From contig CAJTJC010000002.1 in assembly GCA_910576655.1 (NCBI GenBank), positions 75,427-139,426 on the forward strand: a stretch of 64,000 bases of DNA. The letters are read 5' to 3'. The stretch's first letter is position 1; the number at the start of each line of letters is the position of its first letter. The translations under genes and the position numbers were made by a program. The DNA comes from an uncultured Christensenella sp. Lineage in GTDB: Bacteria; Bacillota; Clostridia; Christensenellales; Borkfalkiaceae. Shown one piece after another: positions 34,000 through 42,906 of the stretch. The notes under the pieces were generated by a model. That model was not told the origin of the DNA and did not search any database. It was given only the letters and a program-made list of their open reading frames with translations.

Positions 34000-34038
34000 C
34001 TACTGCGTATTAAATATTATAAAACAACTTGGGTCCAT
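34000..34038 (-). CDS. 12-residue leader peptide upstream of corA
   Basis: ATG at 34038 preceded by AGAGGA with a 7-base gap opens MDPSCFIIFNTQ and stops at 34000-34002 (TAG), immediately before the segment that can act as antiterminator. It starts about 27 bases after the -10 box of a good promoter and ends 36 bases before the attenuator stem. The acidic-proline beginning (M-D-P) recalls the M-E-P-D-P start of the enterobacterial MgtL leader, where such residues destabilise ribosomes at low Mg2+. Confidence 0.65.
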   Translation of the reverse strand: MDPSCFIIFNTQ

Positions 34039-34064
34039 ATAATATTCCTCTGATATTTTTAAAC

Positions 34065-34093
34065 ATTATATATTATTTTATTTGATTTGGCAA
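34065..34093 (-). promoter_or_regulatory. Promoter of the leader peptide-corA-fmdB transcript
   Basis: On the minus strand TTGCCA (34093-34088), 17-base spacer, TATAAT (34070-34065). It begins 15 bases after the upstream peptidase gene ends, so the corA unit is independently transcribed. Confidence 0.78.
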
Positions 34094-34107
34094 GTAAATG
34101 TTAACGG

Positions 34108-35556
34108 TCAGATTACTATTTTACCTTCGATAAACGAGGCGAAGAAGCCCTCTAAATCTCCGTGCTTCAAAAAGCTTGCAAACAGATTTTCGCTGGGCGC
34201 GATAGAGTAAAGGTTTGCGCTAAAATACTCTTTAAGCGAGGAGGTGAACTTTTCGTCGCCCACCGCCTGACGCAGCATATCGAACATAATCAGTCCCTTG
34301 TTGTAAGCGATATTCGAATACTCGTACTCGCTTTCGTACTTGGAAAGGTGCCTGTTCATGGTGGTGTCGGTTTCGCCGAAAATCTGGTTGAACACCGAGA
34401 AGTACGCCCTGTACGCCTTGGTTGCCGAGCCGACTATACCCGTGCGGGTGAACCCGTAAGTGGGGTGAGTTTCGAAGAACATCAGCGAGCTGTATTCCGC
34501 AAGCCCCTCGTCCTGCCAGGGGTTATTCAGCTGGTCGCTGCCTACCATTGCGTACCACCACTGGTGCGCGTTTTCGTGGACGATTGTATACGCGTTTCCG
34601 TTAGAGTCGAGCTTGTCGCTTATCATGGTAAGCGCGGGATATTCCATACCGCCGTAGCAAAAGCCCGTCTGCACTACCGACAGGGTGGGGTAAACGTAGT
34701 TGCCGAAGGTGGAGTTGAAGTACTCGACGCTTTCGGCGGCAACGGAAAGACTGACCTTGGGGTTCGCGTCGCCGTAGTAGTAATATTTAACTTCGGTGCC
34801 GCCGACCGTGCGGGATTCAACCTTGAATTTATCGGATAAAACCATTGCGAAGTCGCGCGCGTTTTCAAGCGTATAGGTGCATTTCTTGCGCTCGCCCGCG
34901 GTCGTTTCCTTGCCCGCCTTTCCGCTGGTCGCCGCGGTATATTCCTTGGGCATATCGAGAGTTACCTTATAATCCGAACATTCTGACATAAAGGGGTCGC
35001 CGCAGTAATAGTACGGACATTCCGCAAAGCCCTCGCTCGTATACGCGCAAAGCACGGGGTAGAAGTTGCCTAAGTTTACGGTGTTCTGCGTGACGCCCGT
35101 GCGGTGGTTGACCTGCGCGAGATTTAGCTTATACGTAATGGTAATATCCGCGTTCTCTTCGGGATATACGGGGTTCAACAGCGTTACGGTTAATATATTT
35201 TCGTCCTCGCCGCCGATGTTCCAGCCCGCGCAGTTTTCTACGCTTTCAACCGTCATAGAGCCGTAGCTCGCGCCGGCATAGTACGCGCTGTCCGTATAGC
35301 TCTGCGAAACGGGCTTGAATTTCGCGCCCTCGCGGAAGGCGTTGCCGTAGAGGTTGAATTTCAAATCGCCGATTTCGTTGTCGGTGTCGTTGTAATAGGT
35401 GAAGTTCACCGTGCCGCTCAGCGTCCGCGTTTCGCTGTCGTAGGCGGCGAGTATGTCGTATTTGTTTGCGCGGGTTTCCTCCTTTCCGCACGCGGTCAGC
35501 GTAAGCGTCGCCGTCACCGTGCACGCGGCAATGGCAAAGCAAATAAGTTTTTTCAT
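34108..35556 (-). CDS. M1 family metallopeptidase lipoprotein
   Basis: 482 residues. Lipoprotein signal peptide with lipobox LTAC (Cys23), so anchored outside the membrane. Gluzincin zinc site HENAHQWW near residue 327 and the third ligand in WQDEGLAEY about 20 residues later, with GGMEYPAL in place of the aminopeptidase GAMEN exopeptidase motif. The N-terminal beta-sandwich (about 35-230) matches M1. Likely a surface aminopeptidase for peptide scavenging. GAGGTG ribosome-binding site; monocistronic. Confidence 0.88.
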   Translation of the reverse strand: MKKLICFAIAACTVTATLTLTACGKEETRANKYDILAAYDSETRTLSGTVNFTYYNDTDNEIGDLKFNLYGNAFREGAKFKPVSQSYTDSAYYAGASYGSMTVESVENCAGWNIGGEDENILTVTLLNPVYPEENADITITYKLNLAQVNHRTGVTQNTVNLGNFYPVLCAYTSEGFAECPYYYCGDPFMSECSDYKVTLDMPKEYTAATSGKAGKETTAGERKKCTYTLENARDFAMVLSDKFKVESRTVGGTEVKYYYYGDANPKVSLSVAAESVEYFNSTFGNYVYPTLSVVQTGFCYGGMEYPALTMISDKLDSNGNAYTIVHENAHQWWYAMVGSDQLNNPWQDEGLAEYSSLMFFETHPTYGFTRTGIVGSATKAYRAYFSVFNQIFGETDTTMNRHLSKYESEYEYSNIAYNKGLIMFDMLRQAVGDEKFTSSLKEYFSANLYSIAPSENLFASFLKHGDLEGFFASFIEGKIVI

Positions 35557-35636
35557 TAAAGCACACCTCTTAAAATTCTTAAAATATTGTATGCAACGCG
35601 TTTTAAGGTTAACACTTTTCGTTGAAATTAAATAAA

Positions 35637-36308
35637 ATGTATGGTATGGTTTTTTGCGTGGTGGCGGACGGAACGCTTAAAAATTTCAAGACCTTGCCTG
35701 AGTGCGACGTGGCGGTATTCGGCTTTAACGGACTGGGCGAGGTGGACTACGAGAAAGAGCTGAAGGGCGTGTCGGATAAGTTCGAGGACGCGGCTCGCCT
35801 TTCCAAAGCGGCGGGCTGCGGAGTGCTTTGCGGCTGTTATACGAAGAGCAGGGGCGTCGTCAGAAAATCGGTGTCGGTTGCCGACGGCGGAAAGCTGCTC
35901 GGTATTTCGGATATGAATTTCGTGCTCGACAGCGAGGACTACAAAAGCGGCGCGGGGCTGGGCGTGTACTCGGTCGGCGGTTATAAAATAGGGCTTTGTA
36001 TCGAAAACGATTTGCTGTTCCCCGACGCGTTCAAGGCGCTTGCGCTTTGCGGCTGTAACGCGGTGGTCGTGTTTATGGAGGAGGTCAAAAATATTCTGCC
36101 CGCGCTGGTTATTAGAACGTACTCCTACCTTTACGGCGTGCCCGTTATTATGTGCGCCGGCAAGACCGCGTTTTATTCCGAGGTCACGGGCGAGCTTGCG
36201 ACCTCGTCTCTGCCCGTATCGTATTTCGACGTAAGCACCTGCCCGCAATACCGCAAGGTGACTATGCGCACCAAGGGGCTTTACAACGATTTTAGCGAAG
36301 ACTATTAA
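35637..36308 (+). CDS. Nitrilase/carbon-nitrogen hydrolase-like protein
   Basis: About 220 residues; starts at ATG 35637 or, more likely, ATG 35646 (MVFCVVADG), which lies 7 bases after TAAAAT (35633-35638) with TTAACA 18 bases earlier; neither has a Shine-Dalgarno. The nitrilase-like core shows the catalytic Cys in KIGLCIENDLLFPDAFKALALCGCNAVVVF and a candidate Lys in DGGKLLGISD; the catalytic Glu is in the weakly conserved N-terminal part. Shorter than typical members (about 260). Substrate unknown. Confidence 0.72.
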   Translation: MYGMVFCVVADGTLKNFKTLPECDVAVFGFNGLGEVDYEKELKGVSDKFEDAARLSKAAGCGVLCGCYTKSRGVVRKSVSVADGGKLLGISDMNFVLDSEDYKSGAGLGVYSVGGYKIGLCIENDLLFPDAFKALALCGCNAVVVFMEEVKNILPALVIRTYSYLYGVPVIMCAGKTAFYSEVTGELATSSLPVSYFDVSTCPQYRKVTMRTKGLYNDFSEDY

Positions 36309-36325
36309 AAGGCTTGTTAATTTGC

Positions 36326-36354
36326 TTGAAATTTTTTTTAAACGCTGTTATAAT
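36326..36354 (+). promoter_or_regulatory. Promoter of the yicC-gmk-rpoZ-priA block
   Basis: TTGAAA (36326-36331), 17-base spacer, TATAAT (36349-36354). Confidence 0.75.
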
Positions 36355-36360
36355 TAAACT

Positions 36361-36393
36361 GAACCTGCCTATCCTTACGGATAAAAGCGGGTT
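36361..36393 (+). promoter_or_regulatory. Structured leader before yicC
   Basis: AACCTGC (36362-36368) and GCGGGTT (36387-36393) enclose ATCC-TTAC-GGAT (36371-36382). The stretch CCTTACGGATAAAAG is nearly repeated in the rpsL-rpsG leader (52375-52389). Class unknown. Confidence 0.35.
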
Positions 36394-36422
36394 TGACGCA
36401 ATATATAAAACGGAGTTGCTCT

Positions 36423-37298
36423 ATGCTGAGTATGACGGGATACGGAAGAGGCGAATACAGGGAAGGCGGTATAGAACTTACCGTCGAGATTAAGACCGTC
36501 AACAACCGTTATCTCGACGTGTCAATCAAATCTCCGCGCGTGTTTATCGCCTGCGAGGACGTAATCCGTTCCGCGGTGCGCGAAAAGATGACCCGCGGAC
36601 ACGCCGACGTTTTTATATCTCTTTCGGACAAGCGCGAAAAGTGCAAAACGCTGTACCTCGACGAGGGAACGGCAAAGGCGTATGCGGACGCAGCGCGTCG
36701 CGTTAAGCAAATGTTGCCCGATGCGGCCGACGATTTTACGGTGACGTCGGTGCTGCGTTATCCCGACGTAATCCGCGCCGAAGAGAGCAACGCGGCGGAC
36801 GGCGAGCTGTTAACCGCGCTTACGGCGGCGCTCGATACGGCGCTGGACAGGCTTAACGCAATGCGTGAGATTGAGGGCGGCAAGCTTGCCGCGGATATGC
36901 TTGCGAGAATGAAAACCGTAGAGGGATACGTGGCGTCGATAACCGAGCGCGCCCCGCAGGTAGCCGAAAATTACAGGTCCAGGCTCGAAGCGAAAATGAA
37001 GAAGCTTTTAGAGGGCGTCGAGGTCGACGAGGGCAGACTTCTTACCGAGGTCGCGCTGTTTTCGGATAAAAGCAATATAGACGAAGAGCTGACCCGTCTG
37101 GGCTCGCACACGGAGCAGTTCAGACAAATCTGCACGGAAAAGCTCGTGGGAAGAAAACTGGACTTTCTCGTTCAGGAATTCAACCGCGAAACCAACACAA
37201 TCTGTTCAAAGTCCAACGATATAGAAGTTACGCGGTTGGGGCTTGCGATGAAAAACGAAATCGAAAAAATCCGCGAACAAGTACAGAACGTGGAGTAG
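36423..37298 (+). CDS. yicC: YicC family endoribonuclease
   Basis: 291 residues from ATG 36423 (MLSMTGYGRGEY) with GGAG upstream; an in-frame TTG at 36393 is in the leader stem and rejected. The conserved start S-M-T-G-Y/F-G and the C-terminal LDFLVQEFNRETNTICSKSND..., LAMKNEIEKIREQVQNVE define the YicC/YloC family, whose E. coli member is an endoribonuclease acting on small RNAs. Gene order yicC-gmk-rpoZ-priA is conserved; remA (ylzA), often between yicC and gmk, is absent. Confidence 0.93.
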   Translation: MLSMTGYGRGEYREGGIELTVEIKTVNNRYLDVSIKSPRVFIACEDVIRSAVREKMTRGHADVFISLSDKREKCKTLYLDEGTAKAYADAARRVKQMLPDAADDFTVTSVLRYPDVIRAEESNAADGELLTALTAALDTALDRLNAMREIEGGKLAADMLARMKTVEGYVASITERAPQVAENYRSRLEAKMKKLLEGVEVDEGRLLTEVALFSDKSNIDEELTRLGSHTEQFRQICTEKLVGRKLDFLVQEFNRETNTICSKSNDIEVTRLGLAMKNEIEKIREQVQNVE

Positions 37299-37301
37299 TT
37301 G

Positions 37302-37844
37302 ATGAACAAGCTGATTGTAATATCCGGTCCGTCGGGCGTAGGAAAGGGAACGATAGTCAACGAGCTGTTGAAAAAGGGCGATTACGCCCTCAGTATTTCC
37401 TGCACTACGCGTCCGCCCAGAAAGGGTGAAACGGAAGGGGTTTCATATTTCTTTATAAATCGGGACAAGTTTCTTTCTATGATTGAAGAGGGCGGTTTTC
37501 TGGAATACGACAATCATTTCGAAAACTACTACGGCACGCCTAAGGACTTCGTCGAAAAGCAGCTGCAAACCAAAAACGTCATTCTCGAAATAGAGGTGAA
37601 CGGCGCGCTTAACGCAAAAAAGTCCTATCCGCAGGCAATTTTAATAATGATACTACCGCCCAGCTTCGACGAATTAAAGTCGCGTCTCGTCGGGCGCGGA
37701 ACGGAAAATTCCGAAAAAATAGCCAACCGCATGAGCCGTATTGATTACGAGCTTTCGCTTAGGGACAAGTACGACTATATAGTGGTGAACGACGACCTTG
37801 ACAGGGCGGTCGGCGAAATCGAAGAAATAATAAAAAATTCTTGA
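37302..37844 (+). CDS. gmk: Guanylate kinase
   Basis: Phosphorylates GMP to GDP. ATG at 37302 follows GTGGAG overlapping the yicC end; the adjacent TTG at 37299 is not needed. 180 residues with P-loop ISGPSGVGKGTIVNELL, SCTTRPPRKGETEGVSYFF (GMP binding) and the lid region. Complete. Confidence 0.96.
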   Translation: MNKLIVISGPSGVGKGTIVNELLKKGDYALSISCTTRPPRKGETEGVSYFFINRDKFLSMIEEGGFLEYDNHFENYYGTPKDFVEKQLQTKNVILEIEVNGALNAKKSYPQAILIMILPPSFDELKSRLVGRGTENSEKIANRMSRIDYELSLRDKYDYIVVNDDLDRAVGEIEEIIKNS

Positions 37845-37857
37845 ACGAGGTAAATAT

Positions 37858-38076
37858 ATGATAAATAATCCTTCGGTCGATATGCTTATCGACAAGCTCG
37901 GCGGAGACGAGGCTCCCGCGTCGCGTTACTGCCTTTGCGTTGTAGCGGCAAAGCGCGCCCGTCAGATACTCGAGCATCACATGGCGCAGGGTCCCAACCC
38001 CAACGAATATCTCAAAGAGATTTCGGTTGCGTGCCGTGAAATTGCCGACGGCAAAATCAAGTATACGAAAGATTAA
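37858..38076 (+). CDS. rpoZ: RNA polymerase omega subunit
   Basis: 72 residues, starting MINNPSVDMLIDKLGG and containing SRYCLCVVAAKRARQI, the conserved RpoZ helix (usually S-R-Y-x-L-V-x-x-x-A-K-R-A-R). Shine-Dalgarno CGAGG 13 bases after gmk. coaBC, which follows rpoZ in B. subtilis, is absent; priA comes next. Confidence 0.92.
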   Translation: MINNPSVDMLIDKLGGDEAPASRYCLCVVAAKRARQILEHHMAQGPNPNEYLKEISVACREIADGKIKYTKD

Positions 38077-38083
38077 CATTACT

Positions 38084-38113
38084 GCGGTTTTCAGGCAATG
38101 AAAACCGCAATAA
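38084..38113 (+). terminator. Hairpin between rpoZ and priA
   Basis: TGCGGTTTTC (38088-38097) pairs with GAAAACCGCA (38101-38110) and is followed by ATAATTTTC. The T-run is short, so termination would be partial. Confidence 0.5.
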
Positions 38114-38132
38114 TTTTCATAGGGGGCGTAAC

Positions 38133-40301
38133 GTGTTCGCGCAGGTGATAGTGGATATTGCGCACAGTCAGGTGGACAGGGTTTTCGAATATTCCTGTCC
38201 CGACACGCTGGCTGCGGGCAGCAGGGTCAAGGTGCCGTTCGGCGGCAGAAAGATAGACGGCTTCGTCATAGGCGTAAGCCCCGTTTCGTCGTACCCTGCC
38301 GACAAGGTCAAGCCCGTTGCCGAGGTCTTTGACGAACCGCCCGCGATTATCCCCGAATGTCTTGCGCTTATGGAAAGAATAGCAAGCCGCTACCGCGTGC
38401 CCAAGGCAGCGTCGCTCCGGCTGTTTATGCCGTCGGAAATGCGCCTCGGTAAGGTGCGCGTATCGGTAAGGCGGTTCGCCCGTTTCGCCAAAGATATTCA
38501 GTTGCCCGCGTCTGCGAAAAAGCAGCAGCAGGCGCTTGAATTTATCAGGGGCGCGAAGGAAGCGGATTACGCCCGCTTTGCGGACGAGTTCGGCAGGGGC
38601 GCGGTCGACGCGCTGGCTGCAAAGGGCGCGATAGAGGTAGAGGAGCGCAGAATTACCCGCAGCCCGTTTTCCGAGCTTGCACCCTCGGGCGAAAAGAAAA
38701 TACTTACCCCCGCGCAGCAGCAGGCGCTCGAAAGCATAGAAAATTCCGACAAGCGCGTACACCTTGTCCACGGCGTGACGGGCAGCGGCAAAACGGAAAT
38801 ATATTTAAGCGTTATCGCGCGGGAAATCGAGCGCGGCAGAACGGCTGTTTTTCTCGTCCCCGAAATATCGCTGACCCCGCAGATGCTGGCTCAGCTGCGC
38901 GCCCGCTTCGGCGGCGCGGCGGCTATATTGCATAGCGGACTGTCTGCGGGCGAAAAGTTCGACGAGTGGTGGCGGCTGCGCTCGGGCGAGGCAAAAATAG
39001 CAATCGGAGCAAGAAGCGCGGTGTTCGCCCCGCTTGAAAATATCGGAGCGATTATTATAGACGAGGAGCACGACGGTTCGTATTCGAGCGAGTCCGCTCC
39101 GAGATACTCCACCGTCGATATAGCCAAATTGCGCGCCGCATATAACGGCGCCAAGCTTATTTTAGGCAGCGCGACGCCATCGGTTGAAACGTATGCGCGC
39201 GCAGTGAACGGCGAGTACAATTTAATTACCTTAAAGGACAGGATAAACGGCAAGCCACTGCCCGAAATAATAATCGCGGATATGACGCGCGAGGTCAAAA
39301 GGGGCAACAATACCGCGTTTTCGGCTGCGCTGAGGCAGGAGCTGGACGAAACGCTTAAACGCGGCAGACAGGCAATAATATTCCTTAACCGCCGCGGATA
39401 TTCCCGCACGCTTATGTGCCGCGACTGCGGCTACGTGGCGAAGTGCGAAAACTGCGACGTGTCGCTTACGTACCATAGCGAGGAAAACTGTCTTAAATGT
39501 CACTACTGCGGAGCGAGGTACCGCATGGTTACCGCCTGTCCAGATTGCGGCGGCGTTCACGTTTTATACGGCGGCATTGGCACGCAGAGGGTGGTTGCAG
39601 ACCTTAAAAAGCTGTTCCCCGAGGCGCGCATTTTGAGAATGGATAACGACACCGTTTCGGGCAAGGACGGACAGTATAAAATATTAAAGCAGTTTTCCGA
39701 TAAAGAGGCGGATATTCTCGTCGGAACGCAGATGATTGCCAAGGGGCACGACTTCCCTGCCGTAACGCTTGTGGGCATTTTGGACGCGGATATGAGCCTG
39801 TATTTTTCCGACTACCGCAGCGGCGAGAGGACCTTTCAGCTTATCACTCAGGTTTCGGGCAGAAGCGGTCGCGCGGACGAGGCGGGCAAGGTCGTTTTGC
39901 AAACGTGCTCGCCCGATAATTACATACTGCGCTATGCGGTCAGCTACGACTATAACGGGTTTTTCGAAAACGAAATCGGGCTGCGAAAGGCGACCTCGTT
40001 TCCGCCGTACTCGCTTATATGCAGAGTAATGGTAACTTCGGAAAGCAACGACAAAGCGTTGCAGACTTTGAAAGAGGTCTATCTCTCGATAGAAAAGCTG
40101 CGCGAGGCGCACCCTCAGGAGTTTCTGTTTTTGAATAAAATGCACTCGCCCGTAAAGCGCATACAGGGCAAGCACCGCTATCAGGTGCTTATGCGGCTTA
40201 CAGGCAAGTCGCTTATAGAGAGCGTATACGCGGTCGCGGCGGAAAATACGACTGCGGACTGCCTCGTTTACGTAGAGGAAAATCCCGCTAATCTGAGTTA
40301 A
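38133..40301 (+). CDS. priA: Primosomal protein N' (replication restart helicase)
   Basis: 722 residues from GTG 38133, preceded by AGGGGG. N-terminal DNA-binding domain (FAQVIVDIAHSQVDRVFEYSCP), Walker A HGVTGSGKTEIYL, DEEHDGSYSS (DEEH box), the zinc-binding cysteines CRDCGYVAKCENCDVSLTYH...CLKCHYCGARY...CPDCGG, then motifs V-VI (TQMIAKGHDFPAVTLVGILDAD, TQVSGRSGRA). Complete PriA; begins the conserved priA-def-fmt-rsmB-rlmN order. Confidence 0.96.
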   Translation: MFAQVIVDIAHSQVDRVFEYSCPDTLAAGSRVKVPFGGRKIDGFVIGVSPVSSYPADKVKPVAEVFDEPPAIIPECLALMERIASRYRVPKAASLRLFMPSEMRLGKVRVSVRRFARFAKDIQLPASAKKQQQALEFIRGAKEADYARFADEFGRGAVDALAAKGAIEVEERRITRSPFSELAPSGEKKILTPAQQQALESIENSDKRVHLVHGVTGSGKTEIYLSVIAREIERGRTAVFLVPEISLTPQMLAQLRARFGGAAAILHSGLSAGEKFDEWWRLRSGEAKIAIGARSAVFAPLENIGAIIIDEEHDGSYSSESAPRYSTVDIAKLRAAYNGAKLILGSATPSVETYARAVNGEYNLITLKDRINGKPLPEIIIADMTREVKRGNNTAFSAALRQELDETLKRGRQAIIFLNRRGYSRTLMCRDCGYVAKCENCDVSLTYHSEENCLKCHYCGARYRMVTACPDCGGVHVLYGGIGTQRVVADLKKLFPEARILRMDNDTVSGKDGQYKILKQFSDKEADILVGTQMIAKGHDFPAVTLVGILDADMSLYFSDYRSGERTFQLITQVSGRSGRADEAGKVVLQTCSPDNYILRYAVSYDYNGFFENEIGLRKATSFPPYSLICRVMVTSESNDKALQTLKEVYLSIEKLREAHPQEFLFLNKMHSPVKRIQGKHRYQVLMRLTGKSLIESVYAVAAENTTADCLVYVEENPANLS

Positions 40302-40326
40302 GATATTACGTTTTAAGGAGTTGTGT

Positions 40327-40788
40327 ATGGCAAGAAAGTTCGTCGTACAGACGGGGGACCCCGTCCTGAGAGAGAAATGCAAAGAGGTGAAAAGCTTTAA
40401 TCCCGAGCTTTTTTCGCTTCTTGACGATATGAAGGAAACCGTCCGCGCCGAGAACGGCGCGGGGCTTGCCGCCCCGCAGATAGGCGTGAATATCCGCGCT
40501 GTCGTCGTGGACGTCGAAGAGGGCTTTTTCGAGCTTGTAAATCCCGTGATACTTGCGACCAAGGGCGAGCAGGTCGGACCCGAGGGCTGTCTTTCGGTTA
40601 AGGGCAAGCAGGGCACCGTCGCGCGTCCGTACAGGGTTAAAGCGGAATACCGCGACAGGTTCGGCAGAAAGCACAAGCTGACCGCCGAGGGTTTTTTCGC
40701 CCGCGCGGTCTGTCACGAGCTCGACCATCTGGACGGCGTTTTGTATACCGACAGGGCAAGCGAAATTCACGATATAGAAGAGGACTGA
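40327..40788 (+). CDS. def: Peptide deformylase
   Basis: Removes the formyl group from nascent proteins. ATG at 40327 (MARKFVVQTGDPVLR) with AAGGAG 7 bases upstream. 153 residues with the three metal motifs GAGLAAPQIG, EGCLS and HELDH (the family normally reads H-E-x-D-H). Ends 2 bases before fmt, as is usual. Confidence 0.96.
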   Translation: MARKFVVQTGDPVLREKCKEVKSFNPELFSLLDDMKETVRAENGAGLAAPQIGVNIRAVVVDVEEGFFELVNPVILATKGEQVGPEGCLSVKGKQGTVARPYRVKAEYRDRFGRKHKLTAEGFFARAVCHELDHLDGVLYTDRASEIHDIEED

Positions 40789-40790
40789 AT

Positions 40791-41702
40791 ATGAAAATAA
40801 TTTTTGCGGGTTCGCCCGAATACGCCGTACCCGCCTTAAAAGCGTTGCACGAACGCTACGGAGTCGCGGCGGTGATTACTCAGCCAGACAAGCCCGTCGG
40901 CAGGAAAAAGACGCTTACGCCGACGGCGGTTAAAACAGCCGCGCTCGCGCTCGGTCTGCCCGTGTACGATTTCGAAAAAATAAGAAACAACGTGGACGAG
41001 GTCAGGGCTATCGGCGCGGATATAATGATAACCTGCGCGTACGGGCAGCTGCTCACGCAGGCGGTGCTGGACTGCTTCCCCGAGGGCGTGTGGAATCTGC
41101 ACGCCTCGCTACTGCCCAAATTCCGCGGCGCGTCGCCCATTCAGTCGGCGATACTTGCGGGTGAAACGCATACGGGCGTGACCGTAATGCGTACCGAGCT
41201 TTCGCTTGATACGGGCGGCATACTGCTTGTAAAGCGCTGCGAAATCGGTAATAGAAACAGTGCCGAGCTTTCCGCGGTTTTGTCGCAGCTTTCCGCGGAG
41301 GCGGCGGTAGAGGCGGTCAGGCTAATCGAAGCGGGAAACCCCCAGCTTCTCGTTCAGGACGAGGCGCAGGCAACGCTCTGCAAAAAAATCACGAAGGAAG
41401 GCTGCGCCATCGATTTTCGCCGTTCGGCGCTGGATATATGCCGATTAGTGCGCGCAATGAACCCCGAGCCTTACGCATACTGCCACCTTAACGGCGTCGT
41501 CGTCAACGTGTTGAACGCCGAGCCGTACGAGGCTTCCGGCGCGGCGGGAGAGATTGTTTCCGCCGATAAGCGCGGAATTATCGTCGGCTGCGGCGACGGC
41601 GCGGTAAATATAACCGCGTTGCAGCTTGCGGGCGGCAGGGCAATGACTGCCGCGGACTGCGTAAACGGCAGAAAGATAAAGGCGGGCGACAGGCTTGACT
41701 AA
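40791..41702 (+). CDS. fmt: Methionyl-tRNA formyltransferase
   Basis: 303 residues. MKIIFAGSPEYAVPALKAL, VITQPDKPVGR, the 10-formyl-THF site NLHASLLPKFRGASPIQSAIL and DTGGILL are conserved, followed by the C-terminal OB-fold domain. Follows def by two bases and overlaps rsmB by 8. Complete. Confidence 0.96.
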   Translation: MKIIFAGSPEYAVPALKALHERYGVAAVITQPDKPVGRKKTLTPTAVKTAALALGLPVYDFEKIRNNVDEVRAIGADIMITCAYGQLLTQAVLDCFPEGVWNLHASLLPKFRGASPIQSAILAGETHTGVTVMRTELSLDTGGILLVKRCEIGNRNSAELSAVLSQLSAEAAVEAVRLIEAGNPQLLVQDEAQATLCKKITKEGCAIDFRRSALDICRLVRAMNPEPYAYCHLNGVVVNVLNAEPYEASGAAGEIVSADKRGIIVGCGDGAVNITALQLAGGRAMTAADCVNGRKIKAGDRLD

Positions 41703-42906
41703 TCCGCTTTGCGACGCGTACCTGATACTTACCAAGGTTTACAGGGACGGAAAATATTTAAAGCAGGCGATAGCCGAAACCATGATAGAGCCTCTTAACA
41801 AGGCGCGCACCGTGAAGATTTGCTACGGCGTGCTGGAAAAGGATATTTACCTCGGCTATATTATCGGTGCAAATACGTCCAAGCCGCCTAAAACGCCCGT
41901 AAAAATCATACTTAAAATAGCGCTGTATATGCTTGAATTTATGGACAAGCACGACTATATGGTCGTGGACAGCGCGGTCGAACTCGTTAAAAAGGCGGGC
42001 AAGGACGGAGCGGCGGGTTTCGTCAACGCGTTCCTGCGTTCGTATAAAATACCCGCTTTGCCCGAAAAATCCGACGAGCGGCTTTCGGTGGAATGCAGCG
42101 CCCCGCTATGGCTTGTAAAAAAAATAAAGCGTAGCTACAAGGGCGAGGCGGCGGAAATACTTTCGTGCCCGAGCGAAGGGGTTTGCGTCCGCTTTGTGCG
42201 CGGCGCGGAAAAGTATCTTTCAAAACCGCATACGGACACTCCCTTCGAGGGCGTGTATATATTCAAAAATTTCGTTCGCGACGAGGGTTTCGACAGGGGC
42301 GATTATACGTTCCAGTCGGTCGGGTCGGTCGCTATTTGCTCGGCAATATCCCCGTGCAAAAACCTGCTTGACGCATGTGCCGCCCCCGGCGGTAAGTCGG
42401 TGCTGCTAAGCGGTAAATGCACCGTCACCGCGTGCGAGCTTCACGCTCACCGCGTCGGGCTTATCAACGCTTACGCCGAGAGAATGGGCGCAAAGTTAAA
42501 GGTTATACAGGCGGATTCGACGGTGTTTAACCCCGAATTCGAAAACGCGTTCGACGCGGTGCTTTGCGACGCGCCGTGTTCGGGCACGGGCGTCATAAAC
42601 GAAAACCCCGATATAAAGCTTTTTCGCCGCGAAGAGGATATAGCGGGGCTTAAAGAGGTTCAGCTTAAAATTCTTTTAAACTGCGCGCGGTACGTAAAGA
42701 GCGGCGGTGCGCTGTACTATTCGACCTGTTCGGTTCTGCCCGAGGAAAACGACAGCGTCGCGTACGGGTTTTTGCAAACAAGCGGCTTCGCGCTTGAAAT
42801 TCCCGACAGTCCGTTGCCCCACCGCAGGACGAAATTCGGCTTGCAGTTTTTGCCGCACGTATCGCTCGGCGCGGGCTTTTTCGTAACCAAGTTTATAAAG
42901 CAATGA
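41695..42906 (+). CDS. rsmB: 16S rRNA (cytosine-967-C5)-methyltransferase
   Basis: 403 residues from a TTG start at 41695, overlapping fmt by 8 bases. N-terminal NusB-like domain (AYLILTKVYRDGKYLKQAI...), then SAM-binding LLDACAAPGGKSVLLSG, catalytic DAPCSGTGVINENPD and the second Cys in YYSTCSVLPEEN. Complete RsmB. The TTG is the only start agreeing with the family N-terminus. Confidence 0.92.
   Translation: MTNPLCDAYLILTKVYRDGKYLKQAIAETMIEPLNKARTVKICYGVLEKDIYLGYIIGANTSKPPKTPVKIILKIALYMLEFMDKHDYMVVDSAVELVKKAGKDGAAGFVNAFLRSYKIPALPEKSDERLSVECSAPLWLVKKIKRSYKGEAAEILSCPSEGVCVRFVRGAEKYLSKPHTDTPFEGVYIFKNFVRDEGFDRGDYTFQSVGSVAICSAISPCKNLLDACAAPGGKSVLLSGKCTVTACELHAHRVGLINAYAERMGAKLKVIQADSTVFNPEFENAFDAVLCDAPCSGTGVINENPDIKLFRREEDIAGLKEVQLKILLNCARYVKSGGALYYSTCSVLPEENDSVAYGFLQTSGFALEIPDSPLPHRRTKFGLQFLPHVSLGAGFFVTKFIKQ

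Noticed and set aside
33965..34064. M-box Mg2+ riboswitch before corA
   Set aside because: The leader is only about 100 bases, lacks the conserved M-box core, and is instead explained by a leader ORF plus attenuator.
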